Shown piece by piece: positions 6,199 through 14,114 of a stretch of DNA of 64,000 bases; position 1 is the first letter of the stretch, and each line of letters opens with the position of its first letter. This stretch comes from SLFH01 sp050486265 (lineage in GTDB: Bacteria; Planctomycetota; Phycisphaerae; Phycisphaerales; UBA1924), in the NCBI GenBank assembly GCA_050486265.1, contig JBJHCY010000015.1, positions 1-64,000 on the forward strand. Reading direction: 5' to 3'. The notes under the pieces were generated by a model, which was given only the letters and a program-made list of their open reading frames with translations, was not told the DNA's origin and ran no database searches. Both the position numbers and the translations under genes were made by a program.

Positions 6199-8622
6199 AT
6201 GATGCTGTCGATCGCCATCCTCGCGCTGTTGAGCGTTGCGGCGCCGTGGGTGTGCCGTTACGCGGGTCCGGCGCGTGGTGTGGTGCTGGCGGCGTTTCCG
6301 CTCGGGATCGGCGGGTGGTTCGCCAGCAAGATCCCGGCGGTCGCGGACGGGGGGGCGATTTTCGAGTCGTTCGCGTGGCTGCCGGAGCTGGGGCTGGAGA
6401 TGTCGTTCCGGCTTGACGGGCTGGGGCTGCTGTTTGCGCTGCTGGTGACGCTGATCGGTTCGGGGGTGCTGCTGTACGCGGGTTCGTACATGCGGGGGCA
6501 CCACCAGATCGGGCGGTTTTTCGCCTACCTGATCGGGTTCATGACCTCGATGCTGGGTCTGGTGCTGGCGGACAACCTGATCCTTATGTTCATCTTCTGG
6601 GAGCTGACGAGCATCACCAGCTACCTGCTGATCGGGTTCAACCACGACAAGAAGGAGTCGCGGACGGGGGCGCTGCAGGCGCTGATGGTGACGGGGCTGG
6701 GCGGGCTGGCGATGCTGGCCGGTCTCGTGGTGCTGGCGTTCGCGGCGGGTGATCTTGCGGGTGTATCGGGCGGCGTGTGGAACATGAGCGAGCTGCCCGA
6801 GGGGCTGAGCGGGCACGCGCACTATCCGTGGATTGTGGCGTTGGTGCTTGCGGGGTGTTTGACCAAGAGCGCGCAGTTCCCGTTCCACTTCTGGCTTCCC
6901 TCGGCGATGGCTGCGCCCTCGCCGGTCTCGGCGTACCTGCACTCGTCGACGATGGTGAAGGCGGGCGTGTACCTGATCGCCCGCCTGCACCCGAACCTTG
7001 CGACGGGGACTGCCGAGGGGCTTTGGGAGGGGCTGCTGATCGGGTTCGGGGCGACGACGATGTTTGTGGGGGCGTACCTGGCGACGAGGCAGACCTTGTA
7101 CAAGCGGCTGCTTGCGTATTCGACGGTGAGCTCGCTGGGCGTGATGGTGATGCTGGTGGGGATGGGGCGTCCTGAAGCCGCGGCGGCGTACATCCTGGCG
7201 CACGCGATGTTCAAGGGCTGTCTGTTCCTCGTTGCGGGGATCGTGGACCACGAGGCGGGCGAGAAGGATGTTGCGGAGATCGGCAAGCTGTTCAAGGCGA
7301 TGCCGGCGACGGGTCTTGCGGCGCTGTTTGCCGGGATCTCGATGGCGGGCGTGCCCTTGGCGCCCCTTGCGGGGTTTGTGGCCAAGGAGAAGATGATCAA
7401 GGCGGGGCTCGACGCGGGCCCGCTGACGGCGCTCTTGACGGCGCTGATCATCGCGGCGGGCTCGTTTACGGTCTTCATCGCGCTCATGACGGGGTTCAAG
7501 CCGTTCTTCGGGAAGGCGGAGCGTGAGCCGAAGAAGCACGCGCACGAGGCGCCCTGGCCGATGCTGGCGGCGCCTGTGATCCTGGCGGTGCTGGGGATCG
7601 TGTACGCGCTGGCGCCGGCGTTGTTTGCGACGCCGGTGGTGACTGCGGCTGCGGAAGCGATCAAGGGCGCGCCGGTCGAGGGTGTGCTTCGGCTTGACGC
7701 GTTTTACTACTACGAGATCAGCCTGGCGCTGGGGCTGGGCGTTCTGGCGACGGCGGTCGGCGTGGTGCTCTACTTCGCTCGCGGGATGTGGTTGAAGGCG
7801 ACCTCGCCCTTTGCGAAGCTCGACGGCGTTGTCGGCCCGGCGAAGATGTACGACTACGCGATGCTCGGGCTGACGAAGGGGTCGTGGGCGCAGACGCGTG
7901 TGCTGCAGAACGGCTCGCTGCAGGTCTACATCAAGATGACGCTGGTGGCGATCCTGGGGATGTTCGCGTGGGCGATCTGGCGGACGGGGTCGCTGCCCTC
8001 GGTGGGTACGAACTTCGAGCGTACGGGGCTCCTGGAGTGGGTGCTGATTTTTTCGATCGCCGTCTCGTCGATCGTGGCGACTCGGCTGGGCTCGCGTCTG
8101 GCGACGGTCGCGGTGCTGGGCGTGATCGGGTACGCGGTGGCGGTGGTGTTCGCGCTGTACGGCGGGCCCGACGCGGCGATGACGCAGTTTGCGGTCGAGA
8201 CGCTGATCGTGGTGATCTTCGTGCTGGTGGTGTACCACTTGCCGCGGTTTGCGGTGTACAGCGGGCTTGCGGTGCGGACGATGGACCTGCTGCTTGCTGC
8301 GACCTTCGGCGGCGTGATGGCGTGCCTGGTGCTTGCGGCGGGTTCGCAGGAGCTTTTCGCCCCGATCTCTGCGTACTTCAACGAGGCGGCGATGCCGGAC
8401 GCGATGGGCGTGACGCCCGACGGGCAGTCGGCGTACGGGCGTAACCTGGTGAACATCATCCTTGTGGATTTCCGGAGTGTTGACACGCTGGGCGAGCTTG
8501 TGGTGCTTGGGATCGCGGCGATCGGGGTGTACACGCTGATGAAGCTGCGTGACGACCACAAGGGGACGCCGGTGGCCGAGCGAGAAGGACCGCCTGTCGA
8601 GCTCGGCGGGGAGGACGCATGA
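6199..8622 (+). CDS. mrpA: Mrp antiporter subunit A (MrpA/MnhA)
   Basis: Protein of 807 residues, the largest Mrp subunit, homologous to complex I NuoL. The ND5-like core carries the proton-path Glu in FWELTS (about 134) and Lys in KSAQFPFHFWLP (about 224), then PSPVSAYLHSSTMVKAGVYL. The C-terminal third has the MbhD/DUF4040 part (FALYGGPDAAMTQFAVETL, about 645-665) and an MbhE-like end (VDFRSVDTLGELVVLG). It exchanges Na+ or other cations for H+ across the inner membrane within a hetero-oligomeric MrpA-G complex. The ATG at 6199 is preceded by AGAAGGAG at good spacing. First gene of the seven-gene operon. Confidence 0.95.
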   Translation: MMLSIAILALLSVAAPWVCRYAGPARGVVLAAFPLGIGGWFASKIPAVADGGAIFESFAWLPELGLEMSFRLDGLGLLFALLVTLIGSGVLLYAGSYMRGHHQIGRFFAYLIGFMTSMLGLVLADNLILMFIFWELTSITSYLLIGFNHDKKESRTGALQALMVTGLGGLAMLAGLVVLAFAAGDLAGVSGGVWNMSELPEGLSGHAHYPWIVALVLAGCLTKSAQFPFHFWLPSAMAAPSPVSAYLHSSTMVKAGVYLIARLHPNLATGTAEGLWEGLLIGFGATTMFVGAYLATRQTLYKRLLAYSTVSSLGVMVMLVGMGRPEAAAAYILAHAMFKGCLFLVAGIVDHEAGEKDVAEIGKLFKAMPATGLAALFAGISMAGVPLAPLAGFVAKEKMIKAGLDAGPLTALLTALIIAAGSFTVFIALMTGFKPFFGKAEREPKKHAHEAPWPMLAAPVILAVLGIVYALAPALFATPVVTAAAEAIKGAPVEGVLRLDAFYYYEISLALGLGVLATAVGVVLYFARGMWLKATSPFAKLDGVVGPAKMYDYAMLGLTKGSWAQTRVLQNGSLQVYIKMTLVAILGMFAWAIWRTGSLPSVGTNFERTGLLEWVLIFSIAVSSIVATRLGSRLATVAVLGVIGYAVAVVFALYGGPDAAMTQFAVETLIVVIFVLVVYHLPRFAVYSGLAVRTMDLLLAATFGGVMACLVLAAGSQELFAPISAYFNEAAMPDAMGVTPDGQSAYGRNLVNIILVDFRSVDTLGELVVLGIAAIGVYTLMKLRDDHKGTPVAEREGPPVELGGEDA

Positions 8623-9041
8623 ACTCCCTGGTTCTCCAGACGGCGTCGCGGTTTCTGCTCCCCCTGCTGCTGCTGCTGAGCGTGGTGATCCTGCTGCGCG
8701 GGCACAACACGCCCGGGGGCGGGTTTGTGGGCGGGCTGCTGGCGGCCTCTGCGTTTGCGCTGCAGGCGATGGCGTTCGATGTCGAGAGCGCCCGGCGGAT
8801 GCTGCGTGTGAACCTGCTGGCGATGGTCGGGCTTGGGCTGACTCTGGCGCTGGTGTCTGGTTTTTTCAGCCTCGCGGCGGGCGGGCCTCTCTTGAAGGGT
8901 CTGTGGTTCGAGGCGCCTGTCTTGGGCTTCGACGACCCGATCAAGCTGGGGACGCCGGTGCTGTTCGACATCGGGGTGTACCTGACGGTGCTGGGCGTTG
9001 TGCTGACGATGATCTTCACGCTGCAGGAGGTGGTTGAATGA
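8619..9041 (+). CDS. mrpB: Mrp antiporter subunit B (MrpB/MnhB)
   Basis: Protein of 140 residues with four predicted membrane helices. The diagnostic MnhB motif RGHNTPGGGFVGGL lies at about 27-40 and GTPVLFDIGVYLTVLG near 112-127. It starts with ATG inside the mrpA stop (ATGA overlap), implying translational coupling within the antiporter complex. Confidence 0.95.
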   Translation: MNSLVLQTASRFLLPLLLLLSVVILLRGHNTPGGGFVGGLLAASAFALQAMAFDVESARRMLRVNLLAMVGLGLTLALVSGFFSLAAGGPLLKGLWFEAPVLGFDDPIKLGTPVLFDIGVYLTVLGVVLTMIFTLQEVVE

Positions 9042-9403
9042 GCCTGCTGCTTGCGGTGATCATCGGGATGCTGTTCGCCTCGGCGCTGTACATGATGATG
9101 CGTCGGAGCTTTGTGAAGCTGACGATCGGGCTGATCCTGATCGGGCACTCGGCGAACCTGCTGATCTTCACCTGCGCCGCGACGCAGCGGGACGGGAGCA
9201 TGGAGCGTCTTGCGCCGGGGCTGATCGATGAGGGGCAGACGCGGATCGAGGGCGAATTCGCCGACCCGCTGCCCTTTGCGCTGATCCTGACTGCGATCGT
9301 GATCGCCTTTGCGATCACGGCGTTCACGCTCGTGCTCGTCAAGCGGGCCTACCAGGAGGTCGGGACCGACGACCTGGACAACATGCGGACCACCGATAGA
9401 TGA
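9038..9403 (+). CDS. mrpC: Mrp antiporter subunit C (MrpC/MnhC)
   Basis: Protein of 121 residues, the NuoK-like subunit with three helices. LIGHSANLLIF in helix 2 and the signature DPLPFALILTAIVI (about 77-90) identify it. The stretch between helices 2 and 3 (about residues 49-75) is hydrophilic and charged. ATGA overlap with mrpB. Confidence 0.95.
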   Translation: MSLLLAVIIGMLFASALYMMMRRSFVKLTIGLILIGHSANLLIFTCAATQRDGSMERLAPGLIDEGQTRIEGEFADPLPFALILTAIVIAFAITAFTLVLVKRAYQEVGTDDLDNMRTTDR

Positions 9404-11055
9404 ACGCACTCGTCGTCAGCCCGATCGCGATCCCGCTGCTCACGGCCTTCCTGTGCATGATGGCCTGGCGGTCGGTGGCGCTGCAGCGAGCGCTCTCGAT
9501 CGCGGGGGCTCTTGCGCTGCTTGCCTGCTCGGTGCTGCTGTTTGTGCGGGTGCTCGATACGGGGGTGCTCACCGCGGACATCGGGGGGTGGCGGGCGCCG
9601 TTCGGGATCACGATGGTGGCCGACACGCTGTCGGCGCTGATGGTGCTGCTCAACGGCGTTGTTGCGGTTTCGGTGGTGTTCTACTCGATCGGCGCGATCG
9701 GTGCGCGTCGGGAGAAGCACGCGTACCACACGCTGGTGCACTGCCTGCTGGCTTCGGTGTCGGGCTCGTTCCTCTCGGGCGACATCTTCAACATCTATGT
9801 GTGGTTCGAGGTGATGCTGATGAGCAGCTTCGTGCTGCTGACGCTGGGCGGGGAGCGTGGGCAGCTCGAGGGCGCGCTGAAGTATGTGACGCTGAACCTG
9901 CTCTCTTCGAGCCTGTTCCTGTCGGCGGTCGGGCTGCTGTACGGGCTGGTGGGGAGCCTGAACCTCGCGGACATCGCGATCAAGCTCGGTTCGGCGGGCG
10001 ACGAGGCGCGGCCGGTGATCGCTGCGATCGCCGTGCTGTTCATGGCGTCGTTCGGGATCAAGGCGGCGATTTTCCCGTTCTTCTTCTGGCTGCCGGCGTC
10101 GTACCACACGCCGGCGCCGGTGGTGAGCGCGCTGTTCGGCGGGATCCTGACGAAGGTGGGCGTGTACGCGATGGTGCGCGTCTACACGCTGATTTTCGCG
10201 CCGGTCTTCCCCGCGGCTGGCGAGGTCCTGCTGTGGATCGCCGCGTTCACGATGGTGACGGGCGTGCTGGGGGCGGCGGCGCAGTACGAGATCCGGCGGA
10301 TCCTGAGCTTCCACATCGTCAGCCAGATCGGGTACATGGTGATGGGCCTGGCGATCGCGCTGCTCGTGCTCGAGCGGATGGCCGACGCGCCCGAGGCGGA
10401 CCGGCCGGCGATGCTGGCGACGGCGGCGATGGCCTTGGGCGGCGTGGCGTTCTTCATCCTCCACAACATCCTGGCGAAGACGAACCTGTTCTTTGTCGCG
10501 GGCGTGGTGCACCGGCTGCGCGGGACGGGCGAGCTGAAAGAGCTGGGCGGGCTGTACAAAGAACGCCCCTTCCTCTCGCTGATGTTCATGCTCTCGGCGA
10601 TGGCGCTGGCGGGGATCCCGATCCTGACGGGGTTCTGGGGCAAGCTGATTCTCGTGGTTGCGGGCGTTCGGGCGGGCGAGTACTGGATCGTGGGCGTGTC
10701 GCTTGGTGTGGGCGTGCTGACGCTGTTTTCGATGACGAAGATCTGGGCCGAGGCGTTCTGGAAGGCCCGGCCCGAGGACGACGACCCCGAGAAGTCGCCG
10801 GAGCCGGACAACACGCGCGGGGTCGCGTGGATGAACGGGGTGACGGCGGGGTTCGTGGTGCTGATCATCGGCGTGAGCGTGTTTGCGGCGCCGATCTACA
10901 GGGTGACGGAGCGTTCGGGCCACGAGCTGATCGAGCGTTCGCCGTACATCCGCGCGGTGCTGGACGAGCAGTATCTGCGTTCGCTGCCTGGGGGGATCGG
11001 CGAGCGTTGGATCGAGCCGGGCGCGCAGGCGGCGTCTGCCGGGGAGGGCCGATGA
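9400..11055 (+). CDS. mrpD: Mrp antiporter subunit D (MrpD/MnhD)
   Basis: Protein of 551 residues, the NuoN/NuoM-like proton-translocating subunit with about 14 helices. Features include the Glu in IYVWFEVMLMSSF (about 137-149), the FWLPASYHTPAPVVSALFGG loop (about 228-247), LTKVGVYAMVR and the broken-helix region around LHNILAKTNLFFVAG. It has a charged extension near 450-470 (EDDDPEKSPEPD). ATGA overlap with mrpC. Confidence 0.95.
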   Translation: MNALVVSPIAIPLLTAFLCMMAWRSVALQRALSIAGALALLACSVLLFVRVLDTGVLTADIGGWRAPFGITMVADTLSALMVLLNGVVAVSVVFYSIGAIGARREKHAYHTLVHCLLASVSGSFLSGDIFNIYVWFEVMLMSSFVLLTLGGERGQLEGALKYVTLNLLSSSLFLSAVGLLYGLVGSLNLADIAIKLGSAGDEARPVIAAIAVLFMASFGIKAAIFPFFFWLPASYHTPAPVVSALFGGILTKVGVYAMVRVYTLIFAPVFPAAGEVLLWIAAFTMVTGVLGAAAQYEIRRILSFHIVSQIGYMVMGLAIALLVLERMADAPEADRPAMLATAAMALGGVAFFILHNILAKTNLFFVAGVVHRLRGTGELKELGGLYKERPFLSLMFMLSAMALAGIPILTGFWGKLILVVAGVRAGEYWIVGVSLGVGVLTLFSMTKIWAEAFWKARPEDDDPEKSPEPDNTRGVAWMNGVTAGFVVLIIGVSVFAAPIYRVTERSGHELIERSPYIRAVLDEQYLRSLPGGIGERWIEPGAQAASAGEGR

Positions 11056-11528
11056 GCAAGCTCATCGCGAACTTCCTGCTTGCGGGGGCCTGGGCGGCGG
11101 CGATCCAGCCGTTCAACGCGGCGAACCTTGCGATCGGGTTTGTGCTGGGGTACATCGTGCTGTGGGTGTCTTCGCCTTCGGACCGCGAGAGCCCGTACTT
11201 CAAGAAGGTGTTCAAGGGGATCGGGTTCGCGTTCTTTACGCTCAAGGAGCTTGTGGTCGCGAACATCAAGATGGCGGTGTGGACGATCATGCCCTTGCGT
11301 CGGCTGCGGCCGATGATTCTGGCGGTGCCGCTGCAGGACGACCTGACGGACACGGAGATCACGATTCTTTCGAGCCTGATCACGCTGACGCCGGGTACGC
11401 TGACGATGGATGTGTCTGAGAACCGTCGGTATCTGTTCATCCACTTCATGCATGTGGACGACCCGGAAGAGGCGAAGCGCGACATCACCGAGGGCTTCCA
11501 GCGTCGCCTGCTGGAGGTGACGCGATGA
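11052..11528 (+). CDS. mrpE: Mrp antiporter subunit E (MrpE/MnhE)
   Basis: Protein of 158 residues. N-terminal helices (about 5-45) are followed by a cytosolic domain with SLITLTPGTLTMDV (about 114-127) and YLFIHFMHVDD, the conserved MnhE core. ATG at 11052 overlaps the mrpD stop by 4 nt; a longer frame-shifted opening upstream is the shadow of mrpD. Confidence 0.95.
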   Translation: MSKLIANFLLAGAWAAAIQPFNAANLAIGFVLGYIVLWVSSPSDRESPYFKKVFKGIGFAFFTLKELVVANIKMAVWTIMPLRRLRPMILAVPLQDDLTDTEITILSSLITLTPGTLTMDVSENRRYLFIHFMHVDDPEEAKRDITEGFQRRLLEVTR

Positions 11529-11821
11529 ACGACATGACCTGGCTGCACGAGGAGGTTCTGGGGACGATCTTCGGGGTCGCGGGCGTGGTGCTTGCGATCG
11601 GGATTCTCTTTACGATCTGGCGTCTGACGCGGGGTCCGACGCTGTGCGACCGCGTTGTGGCGCTGGACCTGCTCGGTTTTCAGGCTGTCGGGGTGATCGC
11701 GTTGTTCGCCATCGTGACGCAGCGTCCGGTGCTGCTCTCGGTGGGGATTGTGATGGCGCTGGTGCTTTTTCTCGCGACGGCGGCGTTTGCGATGTACCTC
11801 GAGCGGAGGGCGCGCCCGTGA
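11525..11821 (+). CDS. mrpF: Mrp antiporter subunit F (MrpF/MnhF)
   Basis: Protein of 98 residues with three helices. The family signature RGPTLCDRVVALDLLG sits at about 37-52, between helix 1 and helix 2. ATGA overlap with mrpE and GTGA overlap with mrpG. Confidence 0.93.
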   Translation: MNDMTWLHEEVLGTIFGVAGVVLAIGILFTIWRLTRGPTLCDRVVALDLLGFQAVGVIALFAIVTQRPVLLSVGIVMALVLFLATAAFAMYLERRARP

Positions 11822-12282
11822 GCGAGTTTTTCGATCTCTTGCGCCAGCACTGGCTGAGCTTTATCGCCGACACCCTGGTGATCCTGCTGATGGTGTCGGG
11901 GACGCTGCTGTTTCTCTTGGCGGCGGTGGGCATCGTGCGGATGCGGGATGTGTACACGCGGATGCAGGCGGCGAGCAAGGCGGGGTCGCTCGGCGTGGCG
12001 TGCATGGTGATGGCCGTGGCGATGTATTTCAAGAGCCTGAATGTCGCGGTCGAGGCGACGCTGGTGGTGCTGTTTATCTTTCTGACGACGCCGATCGCGA
12101 CGCACCTGATCGCGCGTGCGGGGTACTTTGTGCGGGTGCCGATCTGGGAGCGGACGGCCAGGGACGAGTTGGAGGGGTGTTACGACCCCGAGACGCACAC
12201 GCTGCAGTCTGAGCACCTGCTCGACGAGGGGCAGGCGGATGGCGCGGCTTCGACGCGTGGCGGGAGTTCGGGCGATCGGTAG
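11818..12282 (+). CDS. mrpG: Mrp antiporter subunit G (MrpG/MnhG)
   Basis: Protein of 154 residues with a GTG start inside the mrpF stop. The MnhG signature RMRDVYTRMQAASKAGSLG (about 41-59) and TTPIATHLIARAGYF are present. The hydrophilic C-terminal tail (about 110-154) is longer than in short homologues. It closes the complete group 1-type seven-subunit Mrp operon. Confidence 0.93.
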   Translation: MSEFFDLLRQHWLSFIADTLVILLMVSGTLLFLLAAVGIVRMRDVYTRMQAASKAGSLGVACMVMAVAMYFKSLNVAVEATLVVLFIFLTTPIATHLIARAGYFVRVPIWERTARDELEGCYDPETHTLQSEHLLDEGQADGAASTRGGSSGDR

Positions 12283-12349
12283 CGGTGCGGGCCGGGCGCG
12301 TTGGGGGGCGGGGTCGGGTATGATCGCGCGGCAGAGACAGCGGGGCAGC

Positions 12350-12856
12350 ATGGCGGCATCACCACTCGTCGGCGTGATCATGGGTTCTCAATCGGACTGG
12401 CGGACGATGCAGTTCTGCGCGTCGGCGCTGGCGGAGCTGGGGGTTGAGCACGAGTGCCGCGTGGTGTCGGCGCACAGGACGCCGGATCTGTTGTTTCAGT
12501 ACGCGTCTGAGGCGGAGGGGCGGGGTCTGCGGGTGATCGTGGCGGGCGCTGGGGGCGCGGCGCACCTGCCGGGGATGTGCGCGAGCAAGACGGTGCTGCC
12601 GGTTTTAGGCGTGCCGGTCGAGTCCGCGTCGCTCAAGGGGATGGACTCCTTGCTTTCGATCGTGCAGATGCCCGCGGGCGTGCCTGTTGGGACCTTGGCG
12701 ATCGGGAAGGCGGGGGCGATCAACGCGGCGATTCTGGCGGCGTCGATTCTTGGGGGCGAGCACGCCGAGGCGGTGCGTCGGTACAAGGCGGCGAGGACGA
12801 ACGCCGTGCTGGGCTCGCCCTTGGATACGACGCCTGTCGATGAGGGTCGGGCGTGA
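12350..12856 (+). CDS. purE: N5-carboxyaminoimidazole ribonucleotide mutase (PurE class I)
   Basis: Protein of 168 residues. It converts N5-CAIR to CAIR in de novo purine synthesis. GSQSDWRTMQ near residue 10, the catalytic His in SAHRTPD (about 42), GAGGAAHLPGM and PVESASLKGMDSLLSIVQMP are diagnostic of class I PurE. An upstream ATG at 12320 is in frame, but the second ATG at 12350 fits the usual length. GTGA overlap with purK. Confidence 0.93.
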   Translation: MAASPLVGVIMGSQSDWRTMQFCASALAELGVEHECRVVSAHRTPDLLFQYASEAEGRGLRVIVAGAGGAAHLPGMCASKTVLPVLGVPVESASLKGMDSLLSIVQMPAGVPVGTLAIGKAGAINAAILAASILGGEHAEAVRRYKAARTNAVLGSPLDTTPVDEGRA

Positions 12857-14001
12857 GCGGGGAATTGCTTGGCGGTCTTGTGCTGGGGGTTTTGGGGGGC
12901 GGGCAGCTCGGGCGGATGCTGGCGCTGGAGGCGCGGGCGATGGGCGTGCCGACACGCCTATTCGACCCCGCGACCGACGCGTGTTCGCGGGGCGTGGGTG
13001 AACTGGTCACCGCGGCTTTTGAGGACGGGGCGGCGATCGAGCGGTTCGCCAGCGGGCTGAGCGCGGCGACCTACGAGTTTGAGAATGTGCCGCCGGAGAC
13101 GGTCGAGCGGCTTGGGGCGTTGGTCGAGGTGCGTCCGGGGGCGGCGAGCCTTGTTGCCGCGAGCGATCGGGCGGCCGAGCGTGAGGCGTTGACCTCCGCG
13201 GGGTTCGGCGTGGCGAGGTTCCGGGTGGTGGACGGCGACGGGGCGCTGGAGGCGGCTGCGGCGGAGGTCGGGCTTCCTGGGGTGTTGAAGCTTCGGCGGG
13301 GCGGGTACGACGGGAAGGGGCAGGTGGTCGTCCGCGAGCGTTCGGAGCTGGAGGAAGCCGAGGCGTGGCGCGGGGGGCGCGGGGCGATCTTTGAGGAACT
13401 GATTCCGTTTACGCGGGAGCTTTCGATTGTGGGCGTGCGGGGGGGTGTGCGGGGGGCGGAGGGGGCGTGCCGGTTTTTTCCGATCACCGAGAATGTGCAT
13501 CGGGAGGGGATCCTGCTGACGAGCGTCGCGCCGGCGCCGGGGGTTTCGGCGGAGGCCGAGGCGTCGGCGAGGGCGCACGCGACGCGGCTGATGGAAGGCC
13601 TCGGGCATGTGGGGGTGCTGGCGGTCGAGCTGTTCGAGACGGGGGGCGGGCTGATCGCCAATGAATTCGCGCCGCGGGTGCACAACACGGGGCACTGGAC
13701 GATGGACGGGGCGGCGTGCGGGCAGTTCGAGCAGCATGTGCGTGCGGTGCTTGGGCTGCCTTTGGGCGAGACGGGGGCGCTGGGGCACGCGGGGATGGTG
13801 AACCTCGTGGGGTGCTTGCCCGATGTGCGGCGCGTGCTGGGCGTGGCGGGGACGCGGGTGCACCTGTACGAGAAGGCGGCGAGGCCGGGGCGGAAGCTGG
13901 GGCATGTGAACATTTTGGCCGAGACGGCCCCGGAGCGGGACGCGAAGGTCGCCGAGGTGCTGGGGATGCTGCCGGAGGGGGCTCTGGGCGGGGGCGGCTA
14001 G
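12853..14001 (+). CDS. purK: 5-(carboxyamino)imidazole ribonucleotide synthase (PurK)
   Basis: Protein of 382 residues, an ATP-grasp enzyme that carboxylates AIR using ATP and bicarbonate. Seen are GVLGGGQLGRML at the N-terminus, TYEFENVPPETVERL (about 73-87), the substrate loop LKLRRGGYDGKGQ (about 143-155), and the C-terminal NEFAPRVHNTGHWTMDG. The GTG start overlaps the purE stop, so product handover is likely coupled. The C-terminal GGGG tail is not conserved. Confidence 0.95.
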   Translation: MSGELLGGLVLGVLGGGQLGRMLALEARAMGVPTRLFDPATDACSRGVGELVTAAFEDGAAIERFASGLSAATYEFENVPPETVERLGALVEVRPGAASLVAASDRAAEREALTSAGFGVARFRVVDGDGALEAAAAEVGLPGVLKLRRGGYDGKGQVVVRERSELEEAEAWRGGRGAIFEELIPFTRELSIVGVRGGVRGAEGACRFFPITENVHREGILLTSVAPAPGVSAEAEASARAHATRLMEGLGHVGVLAVELFETGGGLIANEFAPRVHNTGHWTMDGAACGQFEQHVRAVLGLPLGETGALGHAGMVNLVGCLPDVRRVLGVAGTRVHLYEKAARPGRKLGHVNILAETAPERDAKVAEVLGMLPEGALGGGG

Positions 14002-14020
14002 CGGGTCGATCGGGGTTGAG

Positions 14021-14052
14021 CTATTCCGGGTTGGGGCTATTCCGGGTTGGGG
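14021..14052. repeat. Tandem 16-bp direct repeat
   Basis: Two adjacent identical copies of CTATTCCGGGTTGGGG (14021-14036 and 14037-14052) lie in the purK-phosphatase gap. A TAGTAT hexamer at 14061-14066 follows, which could be a -10 for the phosphatase gene. An activator-type binding site is possible but unproven. Confidence 0.55.
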
Positions 14053-14114
14053 TGGCAGGTTAGTATCCGCTTCGGTGATCGCCTGCTCGGGGGAGAGGCG
14101 CCGGCGGCGGACCC

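Noticed and set aside
5989..8559. Very long open frame antisense to mrpA
   Set aside because: Its translation is rich in Arg, His and Gln without hydrophobic core or motifs, while the plus strand encodes a textbook MrpA. It is a GC-skew shadow.
12320..12349. Earlier ATG for purE
   Set aside because: It adds ten basic residues not found in PurE and overlaps a TATGAT box that could be a promoter element.
14021..14052. Possible CRISPR remnant
   Set aside because: Only two directly adjacent copies with no spacer; this is a simple tandem repeat.
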